A DNA stretch of 64,000 nt from Ruminococcus flavefaciens ATCC 19208 (GTDB lineage Bacteria; Bacillota; Clostridia; Oscillospirales; Ruminococcaceae), in NCBI RefSeq assembly GCF_000518765.1, contig NZ_JAEF01000006.1:186001-250000 (forward strand). The letters are read 5' to 3'. Of the stretch, positions 8,290-16,145 are shown piece by piece. The notes below the pieces were generated by a model, which saw only the letters and a program-made list of their open reading frames with translations, was not told the origin of the DNA and made no database searches. The stretch's first letter is position 1. Every line of letters begins with the position of its first letter. Both the position numbers and the translations under genes were made by a program.

Positions 8290-8354
8290 GTGAGAAATCA
8301 CAGAACTTCTACTACCATGAAAAGCCCTTCCGTATGGAGGGGCTTTTCTTTTGT
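8290..8354 (+). ncRNA. Candidate ~60-nt small RNA or leader RNA
   Basis: Bounded by a near-consensus promoter and a strong terminator hairpin. No ribosome-binding site precedes the only ATG, which lies in the terminator stem. About 30 unstructured bases followed by the terminator hairpin would be a minimal small RNA. It could also be an attenuated leader of the downstream gene, which has its own promoter at 8414-8442. No known RNA family is recognised. Confidence 0.4.
8320..8354 (+). terminator. Terminator of the short transcript
   Basis: A 12-bp stem (8320-8331 with 8336-8347, one G-U pair) with a GTAT tetraloop and T-rich tail. The A-run at the 5' side makes it potentially active on both strands. 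Confidence 0.85.
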
Positions 8355-8413
8355 AAGAAACAGCAAATTAGATGCTGCTGATTTGTATAATCAACTGAAA
8401 AAGATAAAAAAAG

Positions 8414-8442
8414 TTGCTATTTGTCGATATATGTGATATTAT
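8414..8442 (+). promoter_or_regulatory. Promoter of the NDT/TIR-like gene
   Basis: TTGCTA (8414-8419), 17-bp spacer, TATTAT (8437-8442) with the TGA extension in front of the -10. It lies 34 bases upstream of the start codon. Confidence 0.6.
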
Positions 8443-8475
8443 TAATTATCATAAAATTGATAGGAGCTGAATAAA

Positions 8476-9366
8476 ATGTCGGAACCAAGAAACAGAAAAA
8501 AAGCAGAAGAATCAAAAGAGGAAAAAAGTACTGAACAGAAAAAGTGCTTTGTAATTATGCCGTTTACTACACCTCCAAGTTATAAGGAGGCGGATCACTT
8601 TCAAAAAGTATATAATACCATTATCAAGCCTGCTATAAAAATGGCTGGTTTTGAACCAGAAAGGGTAGATGAAGATAAGATATGCGATTCTATTATTGAC
8701 AAGATATGGAAAAATATTATTGAATGTGATATGGCTATATGTGATCTGAGCGGAAGAAAACCAAACGTGATGTATGAACTTGGAATTAGACAGGCGTATG
8801 ATAAACCTGTTGTGCTTATACAGGATGATGTAACTGAGAGAATATTTGATGTATCCGCAATTAGTACAGTTAAATACAGCAGCGAAAGAATATATGAAAA
8901 AGTCCAGGAAGATCAGAAAATAATAGCTGAAGCTATAAAAGAGACCTATGAAGGAAAAATGCCATCTTCGCTTATTTCTACATATAATTTACTAAAGGCT
9001 GAAACAAAAAATTCTGAAGTATCAAAAGAAGAACAGATTTTTAATATGCTTCGAAGTATGAGCGTTAGATTAGAAAGGCTTGAAGATAAAGGAGAAAGTA
9101 ATAAAAATGTAATAAACGAATATTCGGAACCTACAGGGCTAATACAATATCGTAGATATATGAGAAAAATGCGTGATATTGAATGCAGACTCGACCGTGG
9201 TGTTACTAAAAACGAAATTGATGAATTAGACGAAAATCTGCAATCAATAAAATTAGAAGTGTTTTTGTCTAAGGATTTGAGTTCATATCAACGAATTGGA
9301 TTAAAAAATTATGCTTCTGAACTCGAAAACAAGCTTATAAAAATAAAAGTAGAGATATCTGAGTAA
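8476..9366 (+). CDS. Nucleoside 2-deoxyribosyltransferase/TIR-like protein with C-terminal helical region
   Basis: A 296-residue soluble protein. After a charged leader (residues 1-22) comes a Rossmann-like domain with CFVIMPF at 24-30, IIxCDMAICDLSGR at 81-94 and PNVMYELGIRQA at 96-107; Glu101 in the YELG motif corresponds to the catalytic Glu of nucleoside 2-deoxyribosyltransferases. The rest (from ~140) is charged and helical, probably coiled coil. Related domains occur as NAD- or nucleotide-cleaving effectors in bacterial immunity, so a defence role is possible but inferred. It has its own promoter, GATAGGAG ribosome-binding site and terminator, so it is a single-gene unit, next to tRNA genes. 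Lower GC than the neighbouring core genes is consistent with transfer. Confidence 0.65.
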   Translation: MSEPRNRKKAEESKEEKSTEQKKCFVIMPFTTPPSYKEADHFQKVYNTIIKPAIKMAGFEPERVDEDKICDSIIDKIWKNIIECDMAICDLSGRKPNVMYELGIRQAYDKPVVLIQDDVTERIFDVSAISTVKYSSERIYEKVQEDQKIIAEAIKETYEGKMPSSLISTYNLLKAETKNSEVSKEEQIFNMLRSMSVRLERLEDKGESNKNVINEYSEPTGLIQYRRYMRKMRDIECRLDRGVTKNEIDELDENLQSIKLEVFLSKDLSSYQRIGLKNYASELENKLIKIKVEISE

Positions 9367-9371
9367 ATGAA

Positions 9372-9399
9372 TCCCACCTCAATTGAGGTGGGAATTTTT
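9372..9399 (+). terminator. Terminator of the NDT/TIR-like gene
   Basis: A 22-bp perfect palindrome (9372-9393) followed by ATTTTTA. Confidence 0.88.
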
Positions 9400-9407
9400 A
9401 TACAAAA

Positions 9408-9435
9408 TAAAAAACCTGCATTCAAAGAATGCAGG
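9408..9435 (-). terminator. Terminator of the tRNA-Ser unit (minus strand)
   Basis: On the minus strand a 9-bp stem (9427-9435 with 9415-9423) with a 3-nt loop precedes a run of six T. It lies directly after the tRNA 3' end. Confidence 0.85.
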
Positions 9436-9437
9436 CA

Positions 9438-9527
9438 TGGCGCGGATTGAGAGATTTGAACTCTCGCGCCGGTTTCCCGACCTACTCCCTTAGCAGGGGA
9501 GCCCCTTCACCACTTGGGTAAATCCGC
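9438..9527 (-). tRNA. tRNA-Ser (GCT anticodon)
   Basis: A 90-nt class II tRNA with a 7-bp acceptor stem (GCGGATT/AATCCGC), G discriminator and genome-encoded CCA (9438-9440). The anticodon arm CTCCC-CTGCTAA-GGGAG reads GCT, decoding AGC/AGU serine codons. A long variable arm as expected for tRNA-Ser follows, and the T arm contains GTTCAAATC. It lies 35 bases downstream of a second tRNA-Ser on the same strand. Confidence 0.95.
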
Positions 9528-9562
9528 AAACCGACGAGCGAGAAACTCACCGATAAAAAAAT

Positions 9563-9651
9563 TGGCGGAGAGGGTGGGATTCGAACCCACGTGACCGTTA
9601 AGTCAAACGGTTTTCAAGACCGCCTCGTTATGACCGCTTCGATACCTCTCC
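9563..9651 (-). tRNA. tRNA-Ser (TGA anticodon)
   Basis: An 89-nt class II tRNA with acceptor stem GGAGAGG/CCTCTCC, G discriminator and encoded CCA (9563-9565). The anticodon arm GCGGT-CTTGAAA-ACCGT reads TGA, decoding UCA serine codons. A long variable arm and a GGTTCGAATCC T arm are present. It is the first gene of the two-tRNA transcript. Confidence 0.96.
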
Positions 9652-9691
9652 ATTTTTGTGTTTTGTTGTCGCTGCTTGAATCAGCTTTTAT

Positions 9692-9720
9692 ATTATATCA
9701 CGATGAGGGGAAGTTGTCAA
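9692..9720 (-). promoter_or_regulatory. Promoter of the tRNA-Ser unit
   Basis: On the minus strand, TTGACA (9715-9720), 17-bp spacer, TATAAT (9692-9697): a full consensus promoter, as expected for stable RNA genes. Confidence 0.9.
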
Positions 9721-9868
9721 GAAAAAATCAGAAAAAGTTGTAACAATAAATTTTCAACATTTTTGTTAATGATTAACAAGGCGGTGCGTTGAATAATATT
9801 TTGACCGCTTAAAATTCGTGATTTCAGAAAAAACAGAGGAATTTTTTCGGGTTTTTCGGAAAATGTAC

Positions 9869-9897
9869 TTTACATATTATTAAATTTAGTGTAAAAT
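9869..9897 (+). promoter_or_regulatory. Promoter of the pyrH cluster
   Basis: TTTACA (9869-9874), 17-bp spacer, TAAAAT (9892-9897), 32 bases ahead of the pyrH start codon. Confidence 0.7.
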
Positions 9898-9929
9898 AAA
9901 CTATAGATAATTTTTTGTGAGGTGCTTAT

Positions 9930-10640
9930 ATGGAACCAAAGTATAAAAGAGTATTATTAAAGGTCAGTGGCGAGGCTCTCGCAGGCGACAATAAAACTGG
10001 TCTTAATTATGATGTAGTTACTGATATATGTAAGAGCATCAAGAAGTGCAGTGACGTAGGTGCTCAGGTAGCAGTCGTAGTTGGCGGCGGAAACTTCTGG
10101 AGAGGCCGTTCAAGCGGAGCTATGGACAGGACACGTGCAGACCATATCGGAATGCTCGCAACTACAATGAACGCACTTGCACTTGCAGATGTACTTGAGT
10201 CACTTGGCTGTGTTGTAAGAGTACAGACTGCTCTTCAGATGTCAGCTATAGCTGAACCTTATATCCGCAACAGAGCTGTAAGACATCTCGATAAGGGCAG
10301 AATAGTTATATTCGGCTGTGGAACAGGCAACCCGTTTTTCTCAACTGATACAGCAGCTGCTCTCCGCTCGGTAGAGATAGAGGCTGATATACTCCTCAAG
10401 GCAACACTTGTTGACGGTGTATACGATAAGGATCCACATAAGTACGATGATGCCAAGAAGTATGAGACACTTACTTTCTCACAGGTCATCGGTGATGATC
10501 TTGGCGTAATGGACAGCACAGCGGCAGCTATGTGCCGTGATAACCACATGAAGATGCTGGTATTTGATCTCAGCCGTCCTGATAATATATATGATGCCAT
10601 TATGGGCAAGAATATAGGTACAGTTGTATCTGAAGACTGA
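9930..10640 (+). CDS. pyrH: Uridylate kinase (UMP kinase)
   Basis: Phosphorylates UMP to UDP with ATP in pyrimidine nucleotide synthesis; cytoplasmic hexamer, commonly regulated by GTP and UTP. The 236 residues are the usual length. Amino-acid-kinase fold signatures: [10 protein letters not shown] near the N-terminus, [11 protein letters not shown] around residues 50-60 and the nucleotide-binding [16 protein letters not shown] around 130-146. GTGAGGTG precedes the ATG. First gene of the conserved pyrH-frr-uppS-cdsA-dxr order, with its own promoter. Confidence 0.97.
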   Translation: MEPKYKRVLLKVSGEALAGDNKTGLNYDVVTDICKSIKKCSDVGAQVAVVVGGGNFWRGRSSGAMDRTRADHIGMLATTMNALALADVLESLGCVVRVQTALQMSAIAEPYIRNRAVRHLDKGRIVIFGCGTGNPFFSTDTAAALRSVEIEADILLKATLVDGVYDKDPHKYDDAKKYETLTFSQVIGDDLGVMDSTAAAMCRDNHMKMLVFDLSRPDNIYDAIMGKNIGTVVSED

Positions 10641-10676
10641 TAAACGACAATTTACACTGAAAGGAATGTTATAAAA

Positions 10677-11231
10677 ATGAAAGAACAGCTTAATCTCGCT
10701 AAGGAAAAGATGAATAAAAGCCTTAATGCACTCGGAAACGAATTTGCATCTATCCGTGCAGGAAGAGCAAATCCCGGAGTACTTGACAAGGTAATGGTAG
10801 ATTACTACGGAGCAGCTACACCTGTAAACCAGATGGCAGCTATATCTGTATCAGAGGCAAGAATACTTGTTATCCAGCCATGGGACAAGTCCACACTCAA
10901 GCTTATCGAAAAGGCAATACAGGCATCTGATATCGGTATCCAGCCTGTAAACGACGGCAATGTTATCCGTCTTGCTTTCCCTCAGCTCACTGAGGATCGC
11001 CGTAAGGAACTCTGCAAGAGCATCAAGAAGTATGGTGAAGAGTGTAAGGTAACTGTACGTTCTATCAGACGTGATACAATGGAAAAGTACAAAGCTATGA
11101 AGAAGAATTCAGAGATCACAGAGGACGATCTCAAGGACTGCGAGAAGAAGGTACAGGATCTTACTGACAAGATGTGTGCTGATGTAGATAAAATGGTCGC
11201 TGATAAAGAAAAAGAGATCATGACAGTTTAA
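10677..11231 (+). CDS. frr: Ribosome recycling factor
   Basis: Together with EF-G splits post-termination ribosomes. The 184 residues match the family length. The family signature FASIRAGRANP lies around residues 22-33 and the protein otherwise shows the heptad-rich three-helix-bundle pattern with the compact beta domain in the middle. It follows pyrH after 36 bases, with AAAGGAATG as ribosome-binding site, in the standard gene order. Confidence 0.97.
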   Translation: MKEQLNLAKEKMNKSLNALGNEFASIRAGRANPGVLDKVMVDYYGAATPVNQMAAISVSEARILVIQPWDKSTLKLIEKAIQASDIGIQPVNDGNVIRLAFPQLTEDRRKELCKSIKKYGEECKVTVRSIRRDTMEKYKAMKKNSEITEDDLKDCEKKVQDLTDKMCADVDKMVADKEKEIMTV

Positions 11232-11241
11232 TTGGTGAAAT

Positions 11242-11982
11242 ATGGCATTATTCGGAAAAAAAGAAAAATCTGAGCTTACGCTGCCCGAGAAGCTTCCCGA
11301 GCACGTAGGCTTTATTATGGACGGAAACGGCAGATGGGCTAAGAAGCGTGGTCTGCCACGTTCCTTCGGCCATCGTGAGGGTGCAAAGCAGTTCAAGAAG
11401 ATAGTCCGCTACTGTAAGGACATCGGACTGAAGAATATCAGCTTCTATGCCTTTTCAACAGAAAACTGGCAGCGTCCTTCCGATGAAGTAAATACTATCA
11501 TGGAGCTTTTCCGTGATTATATCGTTGATGTAAGAAACTTCCTCAGCGAGAATACACGTATGGTATTTCTCGGCGACAAGTCTGCCTTTGACGAGGATTT
11601 GCAGGAGAAAATGATACGCCTTGAGGAGGATACTGCCAAATATGACGAAATGACTCTAATGATGGCAGTAAACTACGGCGGACGCGATGAGATAGCCCAT
11701 GCCGCAAGGATACTTGCGCAGAAGGCTGTAAACGGCGAGATACGTCCTGAGGACATCAACGAGCAGGCTGTGGCAGGCCAGCTTTACACAGCAGGTATAC
11801 CTGATGTTGACCTGCTTATTCGTCCCAGCGGTGAGCTGAGACTTTCAAATTACCTTATCTGGCAGTGTGCTTATGCGGAGTATTACTTCACAGATGTGCT
11901 CTGGCCTGATTTCACACCTGCCGAGCTTGACAAGGCACTTATTGAGTATGCAAACAGAAACCGCCGCTTCGGAGGTGTGTGA
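11242..11982 (+). CDS. uppS: Undecaprenyl-diphosphate synthase (cis-prenyltransferase)
   Basis: Condenses isopentenyl diphosphates on farnesyl diphosphate to make C55 undecaprenyl diphosphate, the carrier for peptidoglycan and wall polymers. The 246 residues contain the catalytic IMDGNGRWAKKRGLPR motif (Asp in MDGNGRW), the FSTENWQRP block and the C-terminal DLLIRPSGELRLSNYLIWQ signature. The last base of its TGA stop is the first base of the cdsA ATG, which suggests translational coupling. Confidence 0.96.
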   Translation: MALFGKKEKSELTLPEKLPEHVGFIMDGNGRWAKKRGLPRSFGHREGAKQFKKIVRYCKDIGLKNISFYAFSTENWQRPSDEVNTIMELFRDYIVDVRNFLSENTRMVFLGDKSAFDEDLQEKMIRLEEDTAKYDEMTLMMAVNYGGRDEIAHAARILAQKAVNGEIRPEDINEQAVAGQLYTAGIPDVDLLIRPSGELRLSNYLIWQCAYAEYYFTDVLWPDFTPAELDKALIEYANRNRRFGGV

Positions 11983-12860
11983 TGCTTACACGTATAATTT
12001 CGGGAGCTGTAGGCGTTGTTCTTATCGGTATAGTGCTTTTCTTTCACGATACTGTAGTTCTGCCCATAGCAGTTGCAGCAATAATCGCAGTAATGCTTTT
12101 TGAGCTGCTTCGTGCAGTGAAGCTCCATAAGTGTCTCCCGATACTTTTGGCAGCAGAGGCTTGCGGTATAGCTGAACCGATCCTTTATGGCATATTGACA
12201 AAGATCAGCGTTATGGGAGTTGAATATCCGGGACGCTTTGAGTTCCTTTCATGGCGTTATGAGGATAAATATAAAATATATGTATTTGGCATAATGCTTC
12301 TCTGTGCTTTTGTTATATTCATAACATGGCTTAAAAAGCACAAGGAGATACGCTATGAGCAGGTATTCTTTGTACTTGCTGTAATGATACTCGTTCCGCA
12401 GGCTATGACTACAATGGTGCGCATGGAACGCTATGATCCCAAAAGCGGACTGTTCCTGCTCGTTATGGGACTCTGCGGCGCATGGATAGCAGATACGGGA
12501 GCATACTTCACAGGCGTTGCTATCGGTAAGCACAAGCTCTGCCCTGAGATAAGCCCCAAGAAAACTATCGAGGGACTTGTTGGAGGTATCCTTACAACTG
12601 CTATAGCTTATACTGTCGCATTTTCCTGCTATTACGGCTTTACAGCAAAGAGAGCCGCTATTGCATTTATTACAGGTGCAGTCTGCGCTGTTATAGGCAC
12701 TGTGGGCGACCTTTCTGCGTCAATGGTAAAGCGTCAGATAGGCTTTAAGGATTACGGCAAGATAATGCCGGGACACGGCGGACTTATGGATCGCTTTGAC
12801 AGCGTTCTTTTTGTGCTACCTACATTCTATGTATTCATCGCCTTATTTGGCGTACAGTGA
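11982..12860 (+). CDS. cdsA: Phosphatidate cytidylyltransferase
   Basis: Makes CDP-diacylglycerol from phosphatidate and CTP in the membrane. It has 292 residues and about eight hydrophobic segments. The C-terminal family signature is intact: SASMVKRQIGFKDYGKIMPG HGG with the DRFDSVLFVLP segment after it. The preferred start is the ATG at 11982, overlapping the uppS stop by one base with GGAGGTG ahead; a GTG one codon earlier is possible. The loop between helices 3 and 4 is somewhat longer than in shorter homologues. Confidence 0.95.
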   Translation: MLTRIISGAVGVVLIGIVLFFHDTVVLPIAVAAIIAVMLFELLRAVKLHKCLPILLAAEACGIAEPILYGILTKISVMGVEYPGRFEFLSWRYEDKYKIYVFGIMLLCAFVIFITWLKKHKEIRYEQVFFVLAVMILVPQAMTTMVRMERYDPKSGLFLLVMGLCGAWIADTGAYFTGVAIGKHKLCPEISPKKTIEGLVGGILTTAIAYTVAFSCYYGFTAKRAAIAFITGAVCAVIGTVGDLSASMVKRQIGFKDYGKIMPGHGGLMDRFDSVLFVLPTFYVFIALFGVQ

Positions 12861-12867
12861 TATTGCT

Positions 12868-12897
12868 GAAACGGACTATTCATGGATAGTCCATTTC
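12868..12897 (+). other. Hairpin in the cdsA-dxr gap, possible weak terminator or processing site
   Basis: GGACTAT (12873-12879) pairs with ATAGTCC (12886-12892), extended by GAAA/TTTC after one mismatch. Only a weak T tract follows. It is in the only sizeable gap (104 bases) of the upstream half of the cluster; I see no clear promoter between it and dxr. Confidence 0.4.
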
Positions 12898-12964
12898 GCA
12901 TTTTATAGTGAATTTTATCATAAAATCTTACGGGAAGATATTTCCGTGAAAAGGGGAAAAAACA

Positions 12965-14128
12965 ATGGACAAAACTGTGTCGATACTTGGCTCAACAGGT
13001 TCCATAGGTACGCAGTCTCTTGAGGTCTGCGAAAAGCATGGCATAAATGTGGCAGCTCTTGCTGCTCACAGCAGCATCGAGGCTCTTGAGCAGCAGATAA
13101 GAAAATTCCGTCCTAAATATGCCTGCATATACAATGAAGCAAAGTACAGTGAGCTTAAAAGCCGCATTTCCGATATGGATGTCAAGCTTTATTCGGGAAT
13201 GGAGGGACTTTGTACTCTTGCATCTCTGAAAGAAGCAGATATTGTTCTCAACTCTGTTGTGGGCATGGTTGGCCTTCTTCCAACGCTTACAGCAATAGAT
13301 GCAGGAAAAGACCTTGCTCTTGCCAATAAAGAGACTCTTGTTGCAGGCGGTGAGCTGGTAATGAAAGCGGCAGCCGACAGAGGAGTAAGGATATATCCCG
13401 TAGACAGCGAGCATTCCGCTATATTCCAGTGCTTACAGGGAAATAAGCGTTCACAGCTGAGCAAGATAATACTTACCGCTTCGGGCGGACCTTTCTTCGG
13501 CAGAAGTTACGATGAACTAAAAAAAGTCACAAAGGCACAGGCTCTTCATCACCCTAACTGGGAGATGGGCAATAAAATAACCATTGACTCTGCTACACTT
13601 ATGAATAAGGGCCTTGAATTCATCGAAGCCAAATGGCTTTTTGACCTTGCTCCCGAGCAGATAGAGATAGTTGTTCATCGTCAGAGCGTTGTACATTCCG
13701 CAGTGGAGTATAATGACTATTCAGTCATTGCTCAGCTCGGTGTACCAGATATGAAGATACCGATACAGTACGCTCTCCTTTATCCAGACAGAATGCCGTG
13801 TCCTACTGGAAGGCTTTCACTTACAGATTACGGAAAGCTGACCTTTGAAAAGCCTGACTATGAAACATTCAAGTGTCTTTCAGCAGCTATAGAAGCTATA
13901 AAACGCGGCGGGGCTTATCCGTGTCTTGTTAATTCCGCAAATGAAGAGGCTGTAAGAGCTTTTCTGAACGATGAGATAAAATTCGTGGAGATAGGCGAGA
14001 TTGTTTCATCGGTACTTGAAAATTTCCGGATATCGGATATAAAAAGCTATGAAGATGTTATGGCAGCAGACAAGGCTGCAAGAGCATTTGTAAGAGAGCA
14101 GATAAAATTTAAAGCTGCTCTTGTTTGA
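12965..14128 (+). CDS. dxr: 1-deoxy-D-xylulose 5-phosphate reductoisomerase
   Basis: Second step of the MEP isoprenoid pathway: NADPH-dependent rearrangement/reduction of DXP to MEP. The 387 residues match the family. The NADPH motif LGSTGSIGTQSLEV is at the N-terminus, ANKETLVAGGELV around residues 120-132, and metal/substrate residues in PVDSEHSAIFQCL around 145-157; GKMTIDSATLMNKGLE-type motif appears as ITIDSATLMNKGLEFIEA. The AAAAGGGG ribosome-binding site is clear. It provides precursors for UppS and sits with ispG in the same cluster. Confidence 0.97.
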   Translation: MDKTVSILGSTGSIGTQSLEVCEKHGINVAALAAHSSIEALEQQIRKFRPKYACIYNEAKYSELKSRISDMDVKLYSGMEGLCTLASLKEADIVLNSVVGMVGLLPTLTAIDAGKDLALANKETLVAGGELVMKAAADRGVRIYPVDSEHSAIFQCLQGNKRSQLSKIILTASGGPFFGRSYDELKKVTKAQALHHPNWEMGNKITIDSATLMNKGLEFIEAKWLFDLAPEQIEIVVHRQSVVHSAVEYNDYSVIAQLGVPDMKIPIQYALLYPDRMPCPTGRLSLTDYGKLTFEKPDYETFKCLSAAIEAIKRGGAYPCLVNSANEEAVRAFLNDEIKFVEIGEIVSSVLENFRISDIKSYEDVMAADKAARAFVREQIKFKAALV

Positions 14129-14144
14129 GAAAGGATCATACTAC

Positions 14145-15215
14145 ATGGGTGTTGTAATTGCAATTATAATTTTCGGTTTGATAGTTACCGTGCATGAGTT
14201 CGGACACTTTATCTGTGCAAAGCTCAGCGGAATAAAGGTGCTGGAGTTTTCGGTAGGTATGGGACCGAAGCTGCTCCAGAAACAGAAGGGCGAGACAAAG
14301 TATTCTCTCAGACTGCTTCCCCTTGGCGGTTACTGTGCTATGGAAGGCGAAGATGCTACCAACAGTGATCCCAGAAGCTTCCGAAATGCCAAGCTCTGGA
14401 AAAGAATGGTGGTACTTGTTGCAGGTGCGGGAATGAATTTTGTTCTCGGTCTTGTGGCTATAATAATTTATGTAAGTATGATGGACGGAGTTCCGACAAC
14501 TACAGTAAGAGAATTTGCAAAAGCGGAAGAGAATGGAGATGTAACCTATTACGCTGAAAGCCTTGACACAGGTCTTGAAAGAGGCGACAAGATAATCTCT
14601 GTTGACGGTACAAGAGTGTACAGTATCCTTGATTTCAATTATGTTTTCTATAATATGCAGGAGCATGAAGGACATGAAGTAATTGTCAAGCGAAACGGTG
14701 AAAGAATAAAGCTTGATGATGTAGCATTCGGAATAAAGGACGGCAGCGGAAAGTTTGTGGATTTTGCTGTCAGATACATGAATAAAAATCCCATCACTGT
14801 TTTGCAGGGAAGCGGCGGACAATTCATGTCCATGACACATATCATTGGTCTTTCGCTGAAGCAGCTTTTCTCAGGACAGGTTGAGAAGGAAGATGTATCA
14901 GGTCCTGTAGGAGTAGTTTCGGCTATCAATGAGACTGCCAAAGAGTCTGAAAGCTTAAAGGACGGCATTTTCAATCTCCTTTACATGATGGCACTTATCT
15001 CCATAAACGTAGGTATTTTCAATCTTCTTCCTATTCCGGGACTTGACGGCGGCAGACTTCTCTTCTGTTTCATTGAGCTTGTACGCCGCAAGCCTATCAA
15101 GCCTGAACATGAGGGATATGTCCACCTTGCTGGTATGGTGCTTCTTTTCGGCATAATGATATTTGCAACATACAATGATATAGTTACTCTTATTACAGGA
15201 GGCAAAAATGGCTGA
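14145..15215 (+). CDS. rseP: RIP metalloprotease RseP (site-2 protease)
   Basis: Intramembrane zinc protease that cleaves membrane-anchored anti-sigma factors and signal-peptide remnants. The 356 residues contain HEFGH at 17-21 in the first helix, a central PDZ-like region (about 100-200), and the second metal site NLLPIPGLDGGRLLF near the C-terminus. The ATG at 14145 is preferred because GAGAAAGGA lies ahead of it and the HExxH helix follows directly; a TTG at 14121 would add eight residues inside the end of dxr. Because two ECF modules with anchored partners are encoded in this window, it is a candidate protease for them (inference). Confidence 0.95.
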   Translation: MGVVIAIIIFGLIVTVHEFGHFICAKLSGIKVLEFSVGMGPKLLQKQKGETKYSLRLLPLGGYCAMEGEDATNSDPRSFRNAKLWKRMVVLVAGAGMNFVLGLVAIIIYVSMMDGVPTTTVREFAKAEENGDVTYYAESLDTGLERGDKIISVDGTRVYSILDFNYVFYNMQEHEGHEVIVKRNGERIKLDDVAFGIKDGSGKFVDFAVRYMNKNPITVLQGSGGQFMSMTHIIGLSLKQLFSGQVEKEDVSGPVGVVSAINETAKESESLKDGIFNLLYMMALISINVGIFNLLPIPGLDGGRLLFCFIELVRRKPIKPEHEGYVHLAGMVLLFGIMIFATYNDIVTLITGGKNG

Positions 15216-16122
15216 CGTATGCCTTCTCGGAACAGGCGGTATGCTGCCCCTGAAGGATAGGTTCCTTACGAGTCTTTATGCCGAGTATAACGGAAAAGCT
15301 GTGCTAATAGACTGCGGCGAAGGGACACAGGTAGCTGTTGCAAAGCACGACCTTAAAATGAGTAAGATCGAGCTTATACTTTTTACTCACTGCCATGCGG
15401 ATCACGTTATGGGACTTACGGGGCTTCTCCTGTCTTTAGGTAACTGTTCGCGTACTGCACCTCTTGATATCGCAGCTCCCGAAAGCTGTATCTCTGTTAT
15501 TGAAAAGCTTGTCAGCATATGTGGCGGACTGCCGTATGAGGTGCGTCTGCATATTATTCCCGAGGACAGAACGTATGAGATTACAGCTGATATGATAGAC
15601 CCTATGCTTACAATAAAGACTCTGCCCCTTTCTCACAGAGTCGGCTGTATTGGCTACAGTCTTATTCTTGAAAAAAAGCCTGTTTTTATGCCTGATAAGG
15701 CAAAGGAACTGGATATCCCCGTGGAGATGTGGAAAAGGCTTCACAGCGGTGAAACAGTTATTCTCGGTGATGGGAGGATAATTCCGCCTGAGGCTGTAAC
15801 AGGTGAAAAAAGACCGCCTCTGAAAATAACTTATACCACGGATACCCTCCCGATTGATGATATAGTTCGTTTTGCAGAAAACTCCGATCTTTTTATATGC
15901 GAGGGAATGTACGGACTCTGCGATAAAAAAGAGTCAATGAACGAAAAGCATCATATGCTCATGCAGGATGCCTGTAATATAGCAAAAAGGGCAGGAGTAA
16001 AACGTTTGTGGCTCACACACTACAGTCCTGCTGAAAAAGAGCCTTCTGCGTATTCAGATGAGCTCAGACAGATTTTTCCTGATACCGTTATATCGGCTGA
16101 CGGTGAAAAGATCACATTGTAA
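15208..16122 (+). CDS. Ribonuclease Z-like metallo-beta-lactamase-fold hydrolase
   Basis: Probable tRNA 3'-processing endonuclease. The 304 residues have the RNase Z pattern: DCGEGTQ at 35-41, the zinc motif FTHCHADH with H61, H63, D65 and H66, LSHRVGCIGYS in the middle, TTDT near residue 213, and a final THYSP histidine near 270. A flexible-arm segment of the tRNase Z type is short here. Start ATG 15208 overlaps rseP by 8 bases, with GGAGGCAAAA ahead. It is inserted in an otherwise conserved gene order between rseP and ispG. Both tRNA-Ser genes seen here encode CCA, so substrates may be other tRNAs or other RNAs. Confidence 0.82.
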   Translation: MADVCLLGTGGMLPLKDRFLTSLYAEYNGKAVLIDCGEGTQVAVAKHDLKMSKIELILFTHCHADHVMGLTGLLLSLGNCSRTAPLDIAAPESCISVIEKLVSICGGLPYEVRLHIIPEDRTYEITADMIDPMLTIKTLPLSHRVGCIGYSLILEKKPVFMPDKAKELDIPVEMWKRLHSGETVILGDGRIIPPEAVTGEKRPPLKITYTTDTLPIDDIVRFAENSDLFICEGMYGLCDKKESMNEKHHMLMQDACNIAKRAGVKRLWLTHYSPAEKEPSAYSDELRQIFPDTVISADGEKITL

Positions 16123-16145
16123 TTTACATCTTATGGAGGAATAAT

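Noticed and set aside
8245-8436. 63-residue ORF across the short-RNA region
   Set aside because: Starts with TTG inside the promoter, has no ribosome-binding site and runs through a strong terminator.
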